Numbered from the stretch's first letter, positions 1 to 9,236 are shown. The stretch is 64,000 nt of DNA from Pseudomonadota bacterium (GCA_018241525.1 JAFEDR010000012.1:248001-312000); one strand, 5' to 3'. Notes: generated by a model not told the origin, from the letters alone. Numbers and translations are program-made.

Positions 1-852
1 CAGGTCTTCAGCCTCGCCAAGCTGCGCAAGCTGAGCGAGGAGGGCGTGCGCTTCCGCTCGCCGGTCGACGGCAGCGAGGTGTTCCTCTCGCCCGAGGAAT
101 CGATGCGCATCCAGCGCGTGCTCGCCTCCGACATCGCGATGCAGTTCGACGAGTGCACGCCGTACCCCGCGACCGAGCGCGAGGCGCGCGACTCGATGGA
201 GCTCAGCCTGCGCTGGGCGAGGCGCAGCCGCGACGCCTACCTCGGCGGACCGGAGCCGCCGCCCGGCGTGCTGTTCGGCATCGTCCAGGGCGGCATGTAC
301 CGCGCGCTGCGCGAGGCCTCGTGGGCCGGGCTCGAGCCGCTCGGCCTGCCGGGGCACGCGATCGGCGGGCTCGCGGTCGGCGAGCCGGAGGCGGAGCGGT
401 TGCGGGTGCTCGAGGAGACGGTGCCGCTGCTGCCCGCGGACCGGCCGCGCTACCTGATGGGCGTCGGCCGTCCCGAGGACCTGGTGGAGTCGGTGGCGCG
501 CGGCGTCGACATGTTCGACTGCGTGATGCCGACGCGGCACGCGCGCAACGGGCACCTCTTCACGCAGGCCGGCACGCTCAACATCCGCAACGCCCGGCAC
601 GTGAACGAGCTCGGTCCGGTCGACGAGGGCTGCGACTGCTACACGTGCCGCCACTATTCGCGAGCCTACCTGCGCCATCTGGACCGGGCCGGCGAGATCC
701 TGGGCAGTCGCCTGAACACGATCCACAATCTCCATTTTTATCAATCGCTTATGCGAGCGATGCGCGACGCCATCCTGGCCGGGGAGTTCGACGCGTTCCG
801 GCGGCGCTTCTACGCGGCGCGGGCCGGAGAGGAAGGGGTGCCTGTGGCATAA
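1..852 (+). CDS. tgt: Queuine tRNA-ribosyltransferase, 5'-truncated by window edge
   Basis: Exchanges guanine-34 for preQ1 in tRNAs for Asp, Asn, His and Tyr, the key step of queuosine modification. The frame is open from the first base and gives 283 residues; the family is usually about 375, so roughly 90 N-terminal residues lie upstream of the window. The second active-site block GVDMFDCVMPTRHARNG holds the nucleophilic Asp, and the zinc site CDCYTC followed by a His (RHL) is complete near the C-terminus. The stop TAA at 850-852 overlaps a -10-like hexamer for yajC. The tgt-yajC-secD-secF order is a classic proteobacterial arrangement. Confidence 0.97.
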   Translation, partial: QVFSLAKLRKLSEEGVRFRSPVDGSEVFLSPEESMRIQRVLASDIAMQFDECTPYPATEREARDSMELSLRWARRSRDAYLGGPEPPPGVLFGIVQGGMYRALREASWAGLEPLGLPGHAIGGLAVGEPEAERLRVLEETVPLLPADRPRYLMGVGRPEDLVESVARGVDMFDCVMPTRHARNGHLFTQAGTLNIRNARHVNELGPVDEGCDCYTCRHYSRAYLRHLDRAGEILGSRLNTIHNLHFYQSLMRAMRDAILAGEFDAFRRRFYAARAGEEGVPVA

Positions 853-853
853 T
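848..853 (+). promoter_or_regulatory. Candidate -10 element for yajC-secDF
   Basis: CATAAT lies across the tgt stop codon and is followed by GCCCGGC, a GC-rich discriminator nearly identical to that at guaB. No convincing -35 is seen at 17 bp. It would give the Sec operon a promoter of its own inside the end of tgt. Confidence 0.4.
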
Positions 854-894
854 GCCCGGCTATGCCCTCACTTCGCCAAGCCTAAGGACTTCGC

Positions 895-1224
895 ATGGAT
901 TTCCTGATCTCGTCGGCCTACGCGCAGACCGCGGCGGGCGCGCCACAGGCGGGGCTGATGCAGTTCCTGCCGATCGTGGTGCTGTTCGTCGCCTTCTACT
1001 TCCTGCTGATCCGGCCGCAGACCAAGAAGGCCAAGGAGCACCGCGACATGGTCGCGAAGCTCGCGGTCGGCGACGAGGTCGTGACCTCGGGCGGCATCCT
1101 CGGCCGCGTCACCAAGATCGACGACACCTTCGTCACCGTCGAGATCGCGCGCGACGTCGCCATCCAGGTGCAGCGCTTCCAGGTCTCGCAGCAGATGCCC
1201 AAGGGCACGTACAAGAGCGCCTGA
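895..1224 (+). CDS. yajC: Sec translocon accessory subunit YajC
   Basis: A small inner-membrane protein that joins SecD and SecF in the holotranslocon. The 109 residues match the family length. One membrane segment (about residues 22-40, FLPIVVLFVAFYFLLIRP) is followed by the typical basic QTKKAKEHRDMV stretch and a cytoplasmic domain with the GDEVVTSGGI motif. The ATG start sits 42 nt after tgt. secD begins 31 nt downstream, so the three genes form one unit. Confidence 0.97.
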   Translation: MDFLISSAYAQTAAGAPQAGLMQFLPIVVLFVAFYFLLIRPQTKKAKEHRDMVAKLAVGDEVVTSGGILGRVTKIDDTFVTVEIARDVAIQVQRFQVSQQMPKGTYKSA

Positions 1225-1255
1225 GCGCACACCCCGTCAGGGAGCCTCGTCCGGC

Positions 1256-3100
1256 ATGAACCGTTATCCCCTCTGGAAGAGCCTGCTGTTCGCAGGCGTG
1301 ATGCTGCTCGCGCTCGTGCTGGCGCTGCCGAACGTGTTCGGCGAGGCGCCGGCGCTGCAGCTGTCGCGCAAGGACGGCGAGCTGTTCAAGGACAGCGCCG
1401 CGGCGCAGCGCTTCGTCGACGTGCTGGCGGCCGGCAACGTCAAGCCCGACACCGCCTACGTGCAGGACGGGCGGGTGATCCTGCGCTTCGGCGACGTGCC
1501 GGAGCAGCTGAAGGCGCGCGACCTGATCGAGGCGTCGCAGCCGGGTGCGTTCGCGATCGCGACCACCTTCGCCTCGCGCGCGCCGAGCTGGGTGCGTGCG
1601 GTCGGCCTCAAGCCGATGAGCCTCGGCCTCGACCTGCGCGGCGGCATCTACCTGGTCTACCAGGTCGACGTCGACGGCGCGGTCAAGCAGACCCTGCAGC
1701 GCCTCGAGCGCGACTACCGGCTGGCGCTGCGCGAGAAGCGCATCCCGTACGAGTCGGTCGACGGCAGCGCCGGCGCGATCGTCGTGACGCTGAAGGACGG
1801 CTCGAATCCGGAGGACGCGCGCGCCGCGCTCGCCGCGGTCGACCCGAACGTGACGCTCGCGGTGACCGGCGCGTCGATCCGCGCCACGCTCTCCGACGTG
1901 CAGGTCAAGCAGCGCCAGGACTTCGCGATCCAGCAGAACATCACCGCGCTCGGCAACCGGGTGAACGCCCTCGGCGTGTCCGAGGCGAGCGTGCAGCGCC
2001 AGGGCGCCGACCGCATCGCGGTGCAGCTGCCGGGCGTGCAGGACGCGAGCGAGGTGATCCGCCTGCTCGGCAAGACCGCGACGCTCGAGTTCCGGATGGT
2101 CGACCAGACCGGCAACCCGATCGAGGCGCAGCAGACCGGCCGCGCACCGCTCGGCACCAAGCTCTACAAGGAGCGGCGCACCAACCGGCCGGTACTGCTG
2201 AAGCGCGAGGTCATCGTCTCGGGCGAACAGCTGACCGATGCCACCTCGACCTTCCAGCAGGGCGAGCCGGCGGTCAGCATCCGCCTCGACGCCCGCGGCG
2301 GCGAGGAGATGCTGCGCACCACCCGCGAGAACCTCGGCAAGCCGATGGCGGTCGTGTTCATCGAGCGCGAGCGCCAGCTGCGCGAGCAGAACGGCGAGAA
2401 GGTCGCGGTCGACGTCACGCGCGAGGAAGTCATCAACGTCGCGACCATCCGCGGCGTGTTCTCGAACCAGTTCCAGATCACCGGGCTCACCAGCCGCGAG
2501 GGGCAGGAGCTCGCCAAGCTGCTGCGCGCCGGCGCGCTGGCGGCCCCCGTCTACATCGTCGAGCAGCGCCTGATCGGCCCGAGCCTCGGCCAGGAGAACA
2601 TCGACCGGGGCGTGCGCGCGCTGCTGATCGGCTCGGGCCTGCTGTTCCTGTTCATGATCGTCTACTACAGCGCCTTCGGCCTCGTGGCCGACATCGTGCT
2701 GATCTGCAACGTCGTGCTGCTGACCGCGTGCCTGTCGCTGTTCGGCGCGGCGCTGACGCTGCCGGGCATCGCCGGCATCATGCTGACGGTCGGCATGGCG
2801 GTCGACGCGAACATCCTGATCTACGAGCGCATCCGCGAGGAGCTGCGCAACGGCAACTCGCCGCACGCGGCGATCAAGGCCGGCTTCGAGAAGGCGTTCT
2901 CGGCGATCTTCGACGCCAACGTCACGACCGCGATCGCGGGCGTCGTGCTGTTCCTGTTCGGCACGGGGCCGATCAAGGGCTTCGCGGTGGTGCTGACGAT
3001 CGGCATCGCGACGACGCTGTTCACCGCGGTCGTGGGCAGCCGCACCATCGTCGGCCTGATCTGGGGCCGCCGCTCCCAGATCCGGCGCCTGCCGGTCTGA
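1256..3100 (+). CDS. secD: Protein translocase subunit SecD
   Basis: Uses the proton motive force to complete export of preproteins on the periplasmic side of SecYEG. The 614 residues match gammaproteobacterial SecD. An N-terminal membrane helix (about residues 9-28) precedes a large periplasmic region with the hallmark GLDLRGGIYLVYQVD block near residue 123. Five C-terminal helices start near residue 455 and include the RND-type signature GMAVDANILIYERIREE. It is followed after 21 nt by secF. Confidence 0.98.
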   Translation: MNRYPLWKSLLFAGVMLLALVLALPNVFGEAPALQLSRKDGELFKDSAAAQRFVDVLAAGNVKPDTAYVQDGRVILRFGDVPEQLKARDLIEASQPGAFAIATTFASRAPSWVRAVGLKPMSLGLDLRGGIYLVYQVDVDGAVKQTLQRLERDYRLALREKRIPYESVDGSAGAIVVTLKDGSNPEDARAALAAVDPNVTLAVTGASIRATLSDVQVKQRQDFAIQQNITALGNRVNALGVSEASVQRQGADRIAVQLPGVQDASEVIRLLGKTATLEFRMVDQTGNPIEAQQTGRAPLGTKLYKERRTNRPVLLKREVIVSGEQLTDATSTFQQGEPAVSIRLDARGGEEMLRTTRENLGKPMAVVFIERERQLREQNGEKVAVDVTREEVINVATIRGVFSNQFQITGLTSREGQELAKLLRAGALAAPVYIVEQRLIGPSLGQENIDRGVRALLIGSGLLFLFMIVYYSAFGLVADIVLICNVVLLTACLSLFGAALTLPGIAGIMLTVGMAVDANILIYERIREELRNGNSPHAAIKAGFEKAFSAIFDANVTTAIAGVVLFLFGTGPIKGFAVVLTIGIATTLFTAVVGSRTIVGLIWGRRSQIRRLPV

Positions 3101-3121
3101 AGCGCGAGGAGTCGCCGAGTC

Positions 3122-4057
3122 ATGGAAATCCTGCACAAAGTCCCGCGCATCCGCTTCATGGCGCAGCGCAAGATTGCGTATGTGCTGTCGGCACTGATCG
3201 TGATCGGCTCGATCGCCGCCGAGGCGGTGAACGGCCTCAACCTCGCGGTCGACTTCACCGGCGGCGTCGTGATCGAGGCGAACTACGCCAAGGCCGCGGA
3301 TCTCGACGCGACGCGCGCGGCGCTGAACAGCGCCGGCTACCACGAGGCGCAGGTGCAGATCTTCGGCTCCTCGCGCGACGTGCTGGTGCGCCTGCCGCCG
3401 CTCGGCGCCAACGACTCCGCCAACGCGGTGACCGCGAAGATCGAGGCGACGCTGCGCACCGTCGACAGCGGCGTGCAGATCCGGCGCACCGAGGTGGTCG
3501 GCCCGCAGGTCGGCAAGGAGCTCGTCTACAAGGGCATGCAGGCCATGGCGATCACGGTGCTGCTGATCCTGGTCTACATCGCTTTCCGCTTCCGCTGGAA
3601 GTTCGGCGTGGGTGCGGTGCTCGCGACCCTGCACGACCCGTTCGTCGTCGTCGGCGTGTTCGCGATCACCGGCATGACCTTCGACCTGTCGGTGCTGGCG
3701 GCGGTGCTGGCGGTGATCGGCTACTCGATCAACGAGACCGTGGTCGTCTTCGACCGCGTCCGCGAGCTGTTCCCGGTCATGCGCAAGGAGCAGCCGATCG
3801 AGGTGTTCGACCGCGCGATCAACGAGACGCTGTCACGAACGCTGATCACGAAGTTCGCGACGCTGATCGTGGTCGTGGCGCTGTACGCCTTCGGTGGCGA
3901 GACGCTGCGCGGCTTCGGTCTCGCGCTGATCGTCGGCATCCTCGCGGTCACGTACTCGTCGATGTACGTCGCGAGCGGCGTGGCGCTCGACCTCGGCTCG
4001 TCGCACCGCGACCTGATGCCCTCGGAGCGGCGCGCGCCGGTCGACGACCTGCCCTGA
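3122..4057 (+). CDS. secF: Protein translocase subunit SecF
   Basis: Partner of SecD in the SecDF(YajC) complex of the inner membrane. The 311 residues fit the family. An N-terminal helix is followed by the periplasmic motif LAVDFTGGVVIE. Five C-terminal helices follow, with GYSINETVVVFDRVRE, the SecF counterpart of the SecD helix-4 motif. It starts at ATG 21 nt after secD and ends the Sec operon. A TTG-started membrane protein follows after 19 nt and may be cotranscribed. Confidence 0.98.
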   Translation: MEILHKVPRIRFMAQRKIAYVLSALIVIGSIAAEAVNGLNLAVDFTGGVVIEANYAKAADLDATRAALNSAGYHEAQVQIFGSSRDVLVRLPPLGANDSANAVTAKIEATLRTVDSGVQIRRTEVVGPQVGKELVYKGMQAMAITVLLILVYIAFRFRWKFGVGAVLATLHDPFVVVGVFAITGMTFDLSVLAAVLAVIGYSINETVVVFDRVRELFPVMRKEQPIEVFDRAINETLSRTLITKFATLIVVVALYAFGGETLRGFGLALIVGILAVTYSSMYVASGVALDLGSSHRDLMPSERRAPVDDLP

Positions 4058-4076
4058 TCCCCGCGGGAGCCGGGCC

Positions 4077-4781
4077 TTGCTCGAGCTGCTGACCGATCCT
4101 GCCGCCTGGCTCTCGTTCGTCACGCTGACGGCCCTCGAGGTCGTCCTCGGCATCGACAACATCGTGTTCCTGGCGATCCTGGTCGGTCGGCTGCCGCCCG
4201 AGCGGCGCAACGCGGCGCGCCTCGGCGGCCTCGCGCTCGCGATGCTGACCCGGATCGCGCTGCTGCTGTCGCTGACCTGGCTGATCGGGCTGCGCGCGCC
4301 GCTGTTCAGCGTCCATGGCAACGAGATTTCGAGTCGCGACCTGGTGCTGCTGGTCGGCGGGCTGTTCCTGCTGTGGAAGAGCGTCGCCGAGATCCACACC
4401 GCGATCGAGGGGCCCGCGCCGGCGCGCAGCGTGCGCGCGCCGCGGCGGGTGGCGACCGTGATGGTGCAGATCGCGCTGGTCGACATCGTGTTCTCGATCG
4501 ACTCTGTGTTCACCGCAGTCGGGCTCGCGCAGCGGGTCGAGATCATGGTCGCGGCGATCGTGGTCGCCGTGCTCTTCATGATGTTCGTCTCGAAGGGCAT
4601 CAGCGACTACATCGAGCGCCGGCCGACGCTGAAGGTGCTGGCGCTCGCCTTCCTGATCCTGATCGGCGTGGCGCTAATCGCCGACGCGCTCGAGTTCCAC
4701 ATCCCGAAGGGCTACCTGTACTTCGCGATGGCCTTCTCGGTGGCGATCGAGATGATCAACCAGCGCATCCGCCGCAGCTGA
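4077..4781 (+). CDS. TerC family integral membrane protein
   Basis: A polytopic inner-membrane protein of 234 residues related to TerC (tellurite-resistance and metal-homeostasis family). The family signature EVVLGIDNIVF lies near residue 22 and its repeat LVDIVFSIDSVFTA near residue 138; the acidic residues in these helices are typical of TerC-type metal transporters. About seven hydrophobic segments are visible. The start is TTG at 4077, preceded by GGGAG at 4064-4068, and no ATG or GTG fits better. The substrate is not shown by sequence; Mn(II) export is known for some relatives. There is no associated riboswitch. Confidence 0.88.
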   Translation: MLELLTDPAAWLSFVTLTALEVVLGIDNIVFLAILVGRLPPERRNAARLGGLALAMLTRIALLLSLTWLIGLRAPLFSVHGNEISSRDLVLLVGGLFLLWKSVAEIHTAIEGPAPARSVRAPRRVATVMVQIALVDIVFSIDSVFTAVGLAQRVEIMVAAIVVAVLFMMFVSKGISDYIERRPTLKVLALAFLILIGVALIADALEFHIPKGYLYFAMAFSVAIEMINQRIRRS

Positions 4782-4803
4782 GCACGCGAGCCGGGGACCC
4801 GTC

Positions 4804-6768
4804 ATGACCGAGGCCAGCGAGGAGACGGAAGAGGGGCTCGGCGCCGCACTTGGCGAGGACGCCGCGCAGAGCCGCGCCAGCGAGCGCTACGGCTCGGCGC
4901 CGGCCCACCACGGCCCGTTCTACCTGCTCGCGCTCGGGGCGCTCGGCGTCGTGTTCGGCGACATCGGCACGAGCCCGCTGTACGCGTTCAAGACCTGCCT
5001 GACCGCCGTCGGCCCGCTCGGCACCCAGCCGCTCGCGGTGCTCGGCATCCTGTCGCTGATCTTCTGGGCGATCACGCTGATCGTCACGGTGAAGTACGTC
5101 GGCCTCGTGCTGCGGGCCGACAACCGCGGCGAGGGCGGGGTACTGGCGCTGACCGCGCTGGTCGTCACCGAGGGCCGCGCCCGCCACCCGAAGCTGCTCG
5201 CCGCACTCGGCCTCGCCGGCTGCGCGTTCTTCTACGGCGACGGCACGATCACGCCGGCGGTCTCGGTGCTGTCGGCGATCGAGGGCCTCGAGGTCGCGAA
5301 CCCCGATTTCGCGCGCGCGGTGCTGCCGCTGTCGGTGATCGTGCTGCTGGTGCTGTTCGCGGTGCAGCGGCGCGGCACCGGCAGCATCGGCAACCTGTTC
5401 GGCCCGGTGATGCTGGTGTGGTTCGCGGCCATCGGCGCGCTCGGCGCCTGGCACATCGCCGAGCACCCCGAGGTGCTGCAGGCGATCAGCCCGGCGTACG
5501 CGGCGTTCTTCCTGGCGCAGCACCCGGGGATCGCGAGCGCGGTGCTGGCGGCGGTGTTCCTGGCGGTGACCGGCGGCGAGGCGCTGTACGCGGATCTCGG
5601 CCACTTCGGCCGCGCGCCGATCCAGCTCGTCTGGTACGCGCTCGTCTGGCCGGCACTGACGCTGAACTACTTCGGCCAGGGCGCGCTGGTGCTCGCGGAT
5701 CCGGCGGCCGCCGAGAACCCCTTCTACCTGATGGCGCCGCCGCAGATGCTGATCCCGCTGGTGGTGCTCGCGACCGCGGCGACGATCATCGCCTCGCAGG
5801 CCGTGATCTCGGGCGTGTTCTCGATGACGCAGCAGGCGCTGCAGCTCGGCTTCCTGCCGCGCATGAAGGTCTCGCAGACCTCGGACCAGGCGATCGGCCA
5901 GATCTACGTGCCGGCGGTGAATGCGATCCTGTGCGCGGCCACGGTCGGCCTCGTGCTCTACTTCGAGTCCTCCGACCGGCTCGCTAACGCCTACGGCATC
6001 GCGGTGGTCTGCACGATGCTGATCACCTCGCTGCTGCTCGACGTGCTGCTGGCGGGGCGTGGCCAGACCGATCGCCCGAGCCGCTGGCTGTTCGCGCTCG
6101 CGCTGCCGCTCGGCATCATCGACGTGACCTTCCTGCTGTCGAACATCGAGAAGATCCCGCACGGCGGCATCTTCCCGCTGTTCTGCGGCCTCGTGGTCTA
6201 CGTGACGATGCGCAGCTGGATGCGCGGCCGCACGGTGGTCGCGGAGCAGATGCGGCGCCAGGAGCGGGCGGTGAAGAGCTTCCTCGAGGACGTCGCGCGC
6301 CAGCCGCCGCAGCAGGTGCCGGGTACTGCGGTGTTCCTGACCAGCAACAGCGGCACGGTGCCGCGCACGCTGGTGCGCAACGTCCGCTACAACGGCGTGC
6401 TGCACGAGCATACGGTGCTGATGTCGGTGGTCACCGAGCGCATCCCGCGCGTGCCGCGCGGCGGGCGACTCAAGGTCACGCGGATCGCGCCGCAGCTGTG
6501 GCGGGTCGAGGCGCACGTCGGCTTCATGGAACGCGCCAACGTGCCGAAGCTGCTGCGCGAGTCGGAGCGACTCGGCCTCGGCTTCCGCACCGACAACGCG
6601 ACTTATTTCCTCGGCCGCGACGACATCGTGGTGGCGAGCCCGCGCGGCATGGCGCGCTGGCGCAAGCGCCTGTTCCTGATCATGGCCCGCAATGCCGAGT
6701 TCGCCGGTGCGCACTTCGGCATTCCGCCGGAGCGGATCATCGAGCTCGGCGGCCAGGTCCAGATCTGA
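4804..6768 (+). CDS. kup: Low-affinity K+ uptake transporter Kup
   Basis: A K+/H+ symporter of the KUP/HAK/KT family, 654 residues, close to the usual 620-650. Recognisable are FGDIGTSPLYAFK near the first helix, a second-helix block with FYGDGTITPA, GGEALYADLGHFGR, and about twelve membrane helices. A soluble C-terminal domain follows (residues 470-654). The N-terminal 40 residues are a hydrophilic acidic extension. ATG follows the TerC gene after 22 nt. No K+ sensor or partner subunit lies beside it. Confidence 0.95.
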   Translation: MTEASEETEEGLGAALGEDAAQSRASERYGSAPAHHGPFYLLALGALGVVFGDIGTSPLYAFKTCLTAVGPLGTQPLAVLGILSLIFWAITLIVTVKYVGLVLRADNRGEGGVLALTALVVTEGRARHPKLLAALGLAGCAFFYGDGTITPAVSVLSAIEGLEVANPDFARAVLPLSVIVLLVLFAVQRRGTGSIGNLFGPVMLVWFAAIGALGAWHIAEHPEVLQAISPAYAAFFLAQHPGIASAVLAAVFLAVTGGEALYADLGHFGRAPIQLVWYALVWPALTLNYFGQGALVLADPAAAENPFYLMAPPQMLIPLVVLATAATIIASQAVISGVFSMTQQALQLGFLPRMKVSQTSDQAIGQIYVPAVNAILCAATVGLVLYFESSDRLANAYGIAVVCTMLITSLLLDVLLAGRGQTDRPSRWLFALALPLGIIDVTFLLSNIEKIPHGGIFPLFCGLVVYVTMRSWMRGRTVVAEQMRRQERAVKSFLEDVARQPPQQVPGTAVFLTSNSGTVPRTLVRNVRYNGVLHEHTVLMSVVTERIPRVPRGGRLKVTRIAPQLWRVEAHVGFMERANVPKLLRESERLGLGFRTDNATYFLGRDDIVVASPRGMARWRKRLFLIMARNAEFAGAHFGIPPERIIELGGQVQI

Positions 6769-6782
6769 GCCGCTGGAATTGC

Positions 6783-6813
6783 TTGCCGGCGAGCGGCCGG
6801 CCGTGCCTACAAT
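6783..6813 (+). promoter_or_regulatory. Candidate sigma-70 promoter of the amino-acid permease
   Basis: TTGCCG (6783-6788) and TACAAT (6808-6813) are separated by 19 bp, a little long. The start codon lies 25 nt after the -10, with GGGGGA as ribosome binding site. Confidence 0.4.
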
Positions 6814-6838
6814 CGGGAAACGGTCCTTGGGGGGATCC

Positions 6839-8311
6839 ATGAACCTGCGCATCAAGCCGCTTGACGACATTCTCGCTGCCGCCGAGAAGAAATCCCTGCA
6901 TCGCAGTCTCGGCGCGTTCCAGCTGACCATGCTCGGCATCGGCGCGATCATCGGCACCGGCATCTTCGTGCTGACCGCGGAAGCGGCGCAGAAGGCCGGG
7001 CCGGGCATGATGGCCTCGTTCGTGATCGCCGGCTTCGTCTGCGCCGTGACGGCGCTGTGCTACGCGGAACTCACCTCGATGGTGCCGGTCTCCGGTTCCG
7101 CCTACACCTACGCCTACGCGGTGCTCGGCGAGCTGATCGCCTGGGCCGTCGGCTGGGCGCTGGTGCTCGAGTACGCGGTCGCCGCGAGCGCGGTCTCGGT
7201 CGGCTGGTCGAACTACTTCGTCGGGCTGATCAACAACGTCTTCCACGTGCAGCTGCCGATCGCGCTGACCAAGGGCATCGCCGCCGGCGGCTTCATCAAC
7301 GTGCCGGCGGTGGTGATCGCGCTGCTGGTCACGACACTGCTCGTCATCGGCACCAGCGAGAGCGCGCGCGTCAACGCCGTGCTGGTCGCGATCAAGATCG
7401 TCGCGCTGACCGCCTTCATCGCGCTGTCGGTGCCGGTCATGAGTGCGGCGCCGTTCGAGCCGTTCGCGCCGCTCGGGTTCTCCGGGATCGGCGCCGCCGC
7501 CGCCTCGATCTTCTTCGCCTACGTGGGCTTCGACGCGGTCTCGACGGCCGCCGAGGAAACCAAGAATCCGCAGCGCAACCTGCCGATCGGGCTGATCGGC
7601 AGCCTCGTGATCTGCACGGTGTTCTTCCTGCTGGTCGCCGCCGGTGCGATCGGCACCATCGGCGCGCAGCCGGTGTTCGGGCCGGGCGGCGCGATCCTCG
7701 AGCCCGACAGCGCGGCGATGACCGCCGCCTGCAAGCTGCCCGAGAACGCGCGGATGCTGGTCTGCAGCGGCGAGCCGCTCGCCTTCGTGCTGCGACAGAT
7801 CGGCTGGCCGGGCGTCGGCAACCTGCTGGGCCTCGCCGCCGGCATCGCGCTGCCGTCCGTGATCCTGATGATGCTGTATGGCCAGACGCGCATCTTCTTC
7901 GTGATGTCGCGTGACGGCCTGCTGCCGCCGTTCCTGTCGTCGATTCACCCGCGCTTCAAGACGCCGCACGTGGTGACGATCATCACCGGCGTCGGCGTGA
8001 CCATCGCCGCGGCCTTCTTCCCGGTCGGCGACCTCGCGGACCTGTCGAACAGCGGCACGCTGTTCGCGTTCCTGGTCGTCGCACTCGGCGTGATGATCCT
8101 GCGGGTCAAGGACCCGAATCGCCCGCGCGCGTTCCGGGCGCCCGCCATCTGGGTGGTCGGTCCGCTCGCGATCCTTGGCTGCCTGTATCTCTTCTACAAG
8201 CTGTCGTTCTTCACCCAGAAGGTGTTCCTGGGTTGGGCGGCGGTGGGCTTCGTCGTCTACTTCCTGTACGGCTACTCGCGCAGCCAGCTGGCCAAGAAGC
8301 CGGCGCCGTAG
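6839..8311 (+). CDS. APC-superfamily amino-acid permease
   Basis: A 490-residue inner-membrane transporter of the cationic amino-acid transporter (CAT/YfnA-like) branch of the APC superfamily. Helix 1 carries the substrate-backbone motif GIGAIIGTGIFV, and FFAYVGFDAVSTAAEE is the helix-6 region typical of CAT proteins. About twelve helices are visible. A longer open frame begins upstream, but ATG 6839 has a strong GGGGGA site and matches family N-termini. Substrate cannot be fixed by eye. It converges on suhB, and its stop codon TAG is the loop of a perfect hairpin. Confidence 0.93.
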   Translation: MNLRIKPLDDILAAAEKKSLHRSLGAFQLTMLGIGAIIGTGIFVLTAEAAQKAGPGMMASFVIAGFVCAVTALCYAELTSMVPVSGSAYTYAYAVLGELIAWAVGWALVLEYAVAASAVSVGWSNYFVGLINNVFHVQLPIALTKGIAAGGFINVPAVVIALLVTTLLVIGTSESARVNAVLVAIKIVALTAFIALSVPVMSAAPFEPFAPLGFSGIGAAAASIFFAYVGFDAVSTAAEETKNPQRNLPIGLIGSLVICTVFFLLVAAGAIGTIGAQPVFGPGGAILEPDSAAMTAACKLPENARMLVCSGEPLAFVLRQIGWPGVGNLLGLAAGIALPSVILMMLYGQTRIFFVMSRDGLLPPFLSSIHPRFKTPHVVTIITGVGVTIAAAFFPVGDLADLSNSGTLFAFLVVALGVMILRVKDPNRPRAFRAPAIWVVGPLAILGCLYLFYKLSFFTQKVFLGWAAVGFVVYFLYGYSRSQLAKKPAP

Positions 8312-8321
8312 CGGCGCCGGC
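8299..8321. terminator. Bidirectional hairpin between permease and suhB
   Basis: GCCGGCGCCG (8299-8308) and CGGCGCCGGC (8312-8321) are perfect inverted repeats. The three-base loop is TAG, the permease stop codon. There is no T-run, so it is intrinsic-terminator-like only by structure and position between convergent genes. Confidence 0.45.
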
Positions 8322-8336
8322 GCCGGCGTGCGCGTC

Positions 8337-9158
8337 TCAGCGCGCGGCCGGGCGCAGGTCGTCCGGCACGTGCGGCGCCAGTAGTTCAACCAGCGCGAGG
8401 TAGGTCTTCGGGCTGCCGGCGAGGATGTCGCCGCCGAGCTCGTAGTCCGCGCCCGTCAGCGTGCCGATCCGCCCGCCCGCCTCGGTGACGAGCAGCGAGC
8501 CTGCCGCCGTGTCCCACGGCGACAGCCCGAGCTCGAAGAACGCGTCGGTGCGGCCGGCGGCGACCCAGGCGAGATCGAGCGCCGCGGAGCCCGGCCGGCG
8601 CAGGCCGGCGGTCGCGAGCGCCACGGCCTTGAACATCGCCAGGTACGGGTCCAGCCACTTCGTGTTGGCGCGGTACGGGAAGCCCGTGCCGATCAGGGCG
8701 CCCTCCAGGCCCTTGCTCTTGCTGACGCGGATGCGCTTGTCGTCGAGCTGCGCGCCCTGCCCGCGGCTCGCGGTGAACAGCTCCTGGCGCATCGGGTCGT
8801 AGATCACCGCGTGCTCGATGCGGCCGCGGTGCTGGACCGCGATCGACACGCAGAACTGCGGGAAGCCGTGCAGGAAGTTGGTCGTGCCGTCGAGCGGGTC
8901 GATGATCCAGGTGAACTCGTCGCCGCCGCGGCCGGCGGTCGCGCCGCTCTCCTCGGCCAGGAAGCCGTGGTCGGGATAGACGCGGCGGATCGTGTCGATG
9001 ATCTCCTGCTCGGCGTTGCGGTCGACGTCGGTCACGAAGTCGTTGCGGCCCTTGGCCGAGACCTCGAGCGCCTCGAGCCGGTTCAGGCCGCGGAAGATCA
9101 CGTTGCCGGCGCGGCGCGCGGCGCGGATGCCGATGTTGACGAGCGGATGCAGTGGCAC
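8337..9158 (-). CDS. suhB: Inositol-1-monophosphatase family protein SuhB
   Basis: A Mg-dependent inositol monophosphatase that in enterobacteria also joins the NusA/rRNA antitermination complex. The 273 residues match the family. Metal and phosphate motifs are present: EES near residue 72, DPLDGTTNF near residue 90, and WDTAAGSLLVTEAGG near the C-terminus. The frame stays open far upstream, but homology begins at HPLVNIGIRAARRAGN, so GTG at 9158 is chosen. It is divergent from trmJ, as in many Gammaproteobacteria. Confidence 0.93.
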   Translation of the reverse strand: MPLHPLVNIGIRAARRAGNVIFRGLNRLEALEVSAKGRNDFVTDVDRNAEQEIIDTIRRVYPDHGFLAEESGATAGRGGDEFTWIIDPLDGTTNFLHGFPQFCVSIAVQHRGRIEHAVIYDPMRQELFTASRGQGAQLDDKRIRVSKSKGLEGALIGTGFPYRANTKWLDPYLAMFKAVALATAGLRRPGSAALDLAWVAAGRTDAFFELGLSPWDTAAGSLLVTEAGGRIGTLTGADYELGGDILAGSPKTYLALVELLAPHVPDDLRPAAR

Positions 9159-9204
9159 GACGGGGATCCCGGCCGGGCGGGGGTGCACGGCCTCGAGCGG
9201 CGCG

Positions 9205-9211
9205 TAGAATA
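9205..9211. promoter_or_regulatory. Overlapping divergent -10 elements, trmJ / suhB
   Basis: TAGAAT (9205-9210, forward) and TATTCT (reverse complement of 9206-9211) overlap between the divergent genes. Forward it lies 26 nt before the trmJ start; reverse it leaves a leader of about 40 nt for suhB. Good -35 boxes are not evident on either strand. Confidence 0.4.
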
Positions 9212-9236
9212 TCAGACGAGCCCGGAAGCCCCCCGC

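Noticed and set aside
1133..3634. An 833-codon reverse-strand open frame across secD-secF
   Set aside because: It is antisense to strongly conserved genes and is rich in Arg, Asp, His and Gln as expected from the complement of GC-biased codons. No domain is recognisable.
4756..7008. A 750-codon reverse-strand frame across kup
   Set aside because: A shadow of the kup gene; composition only, no motifs.
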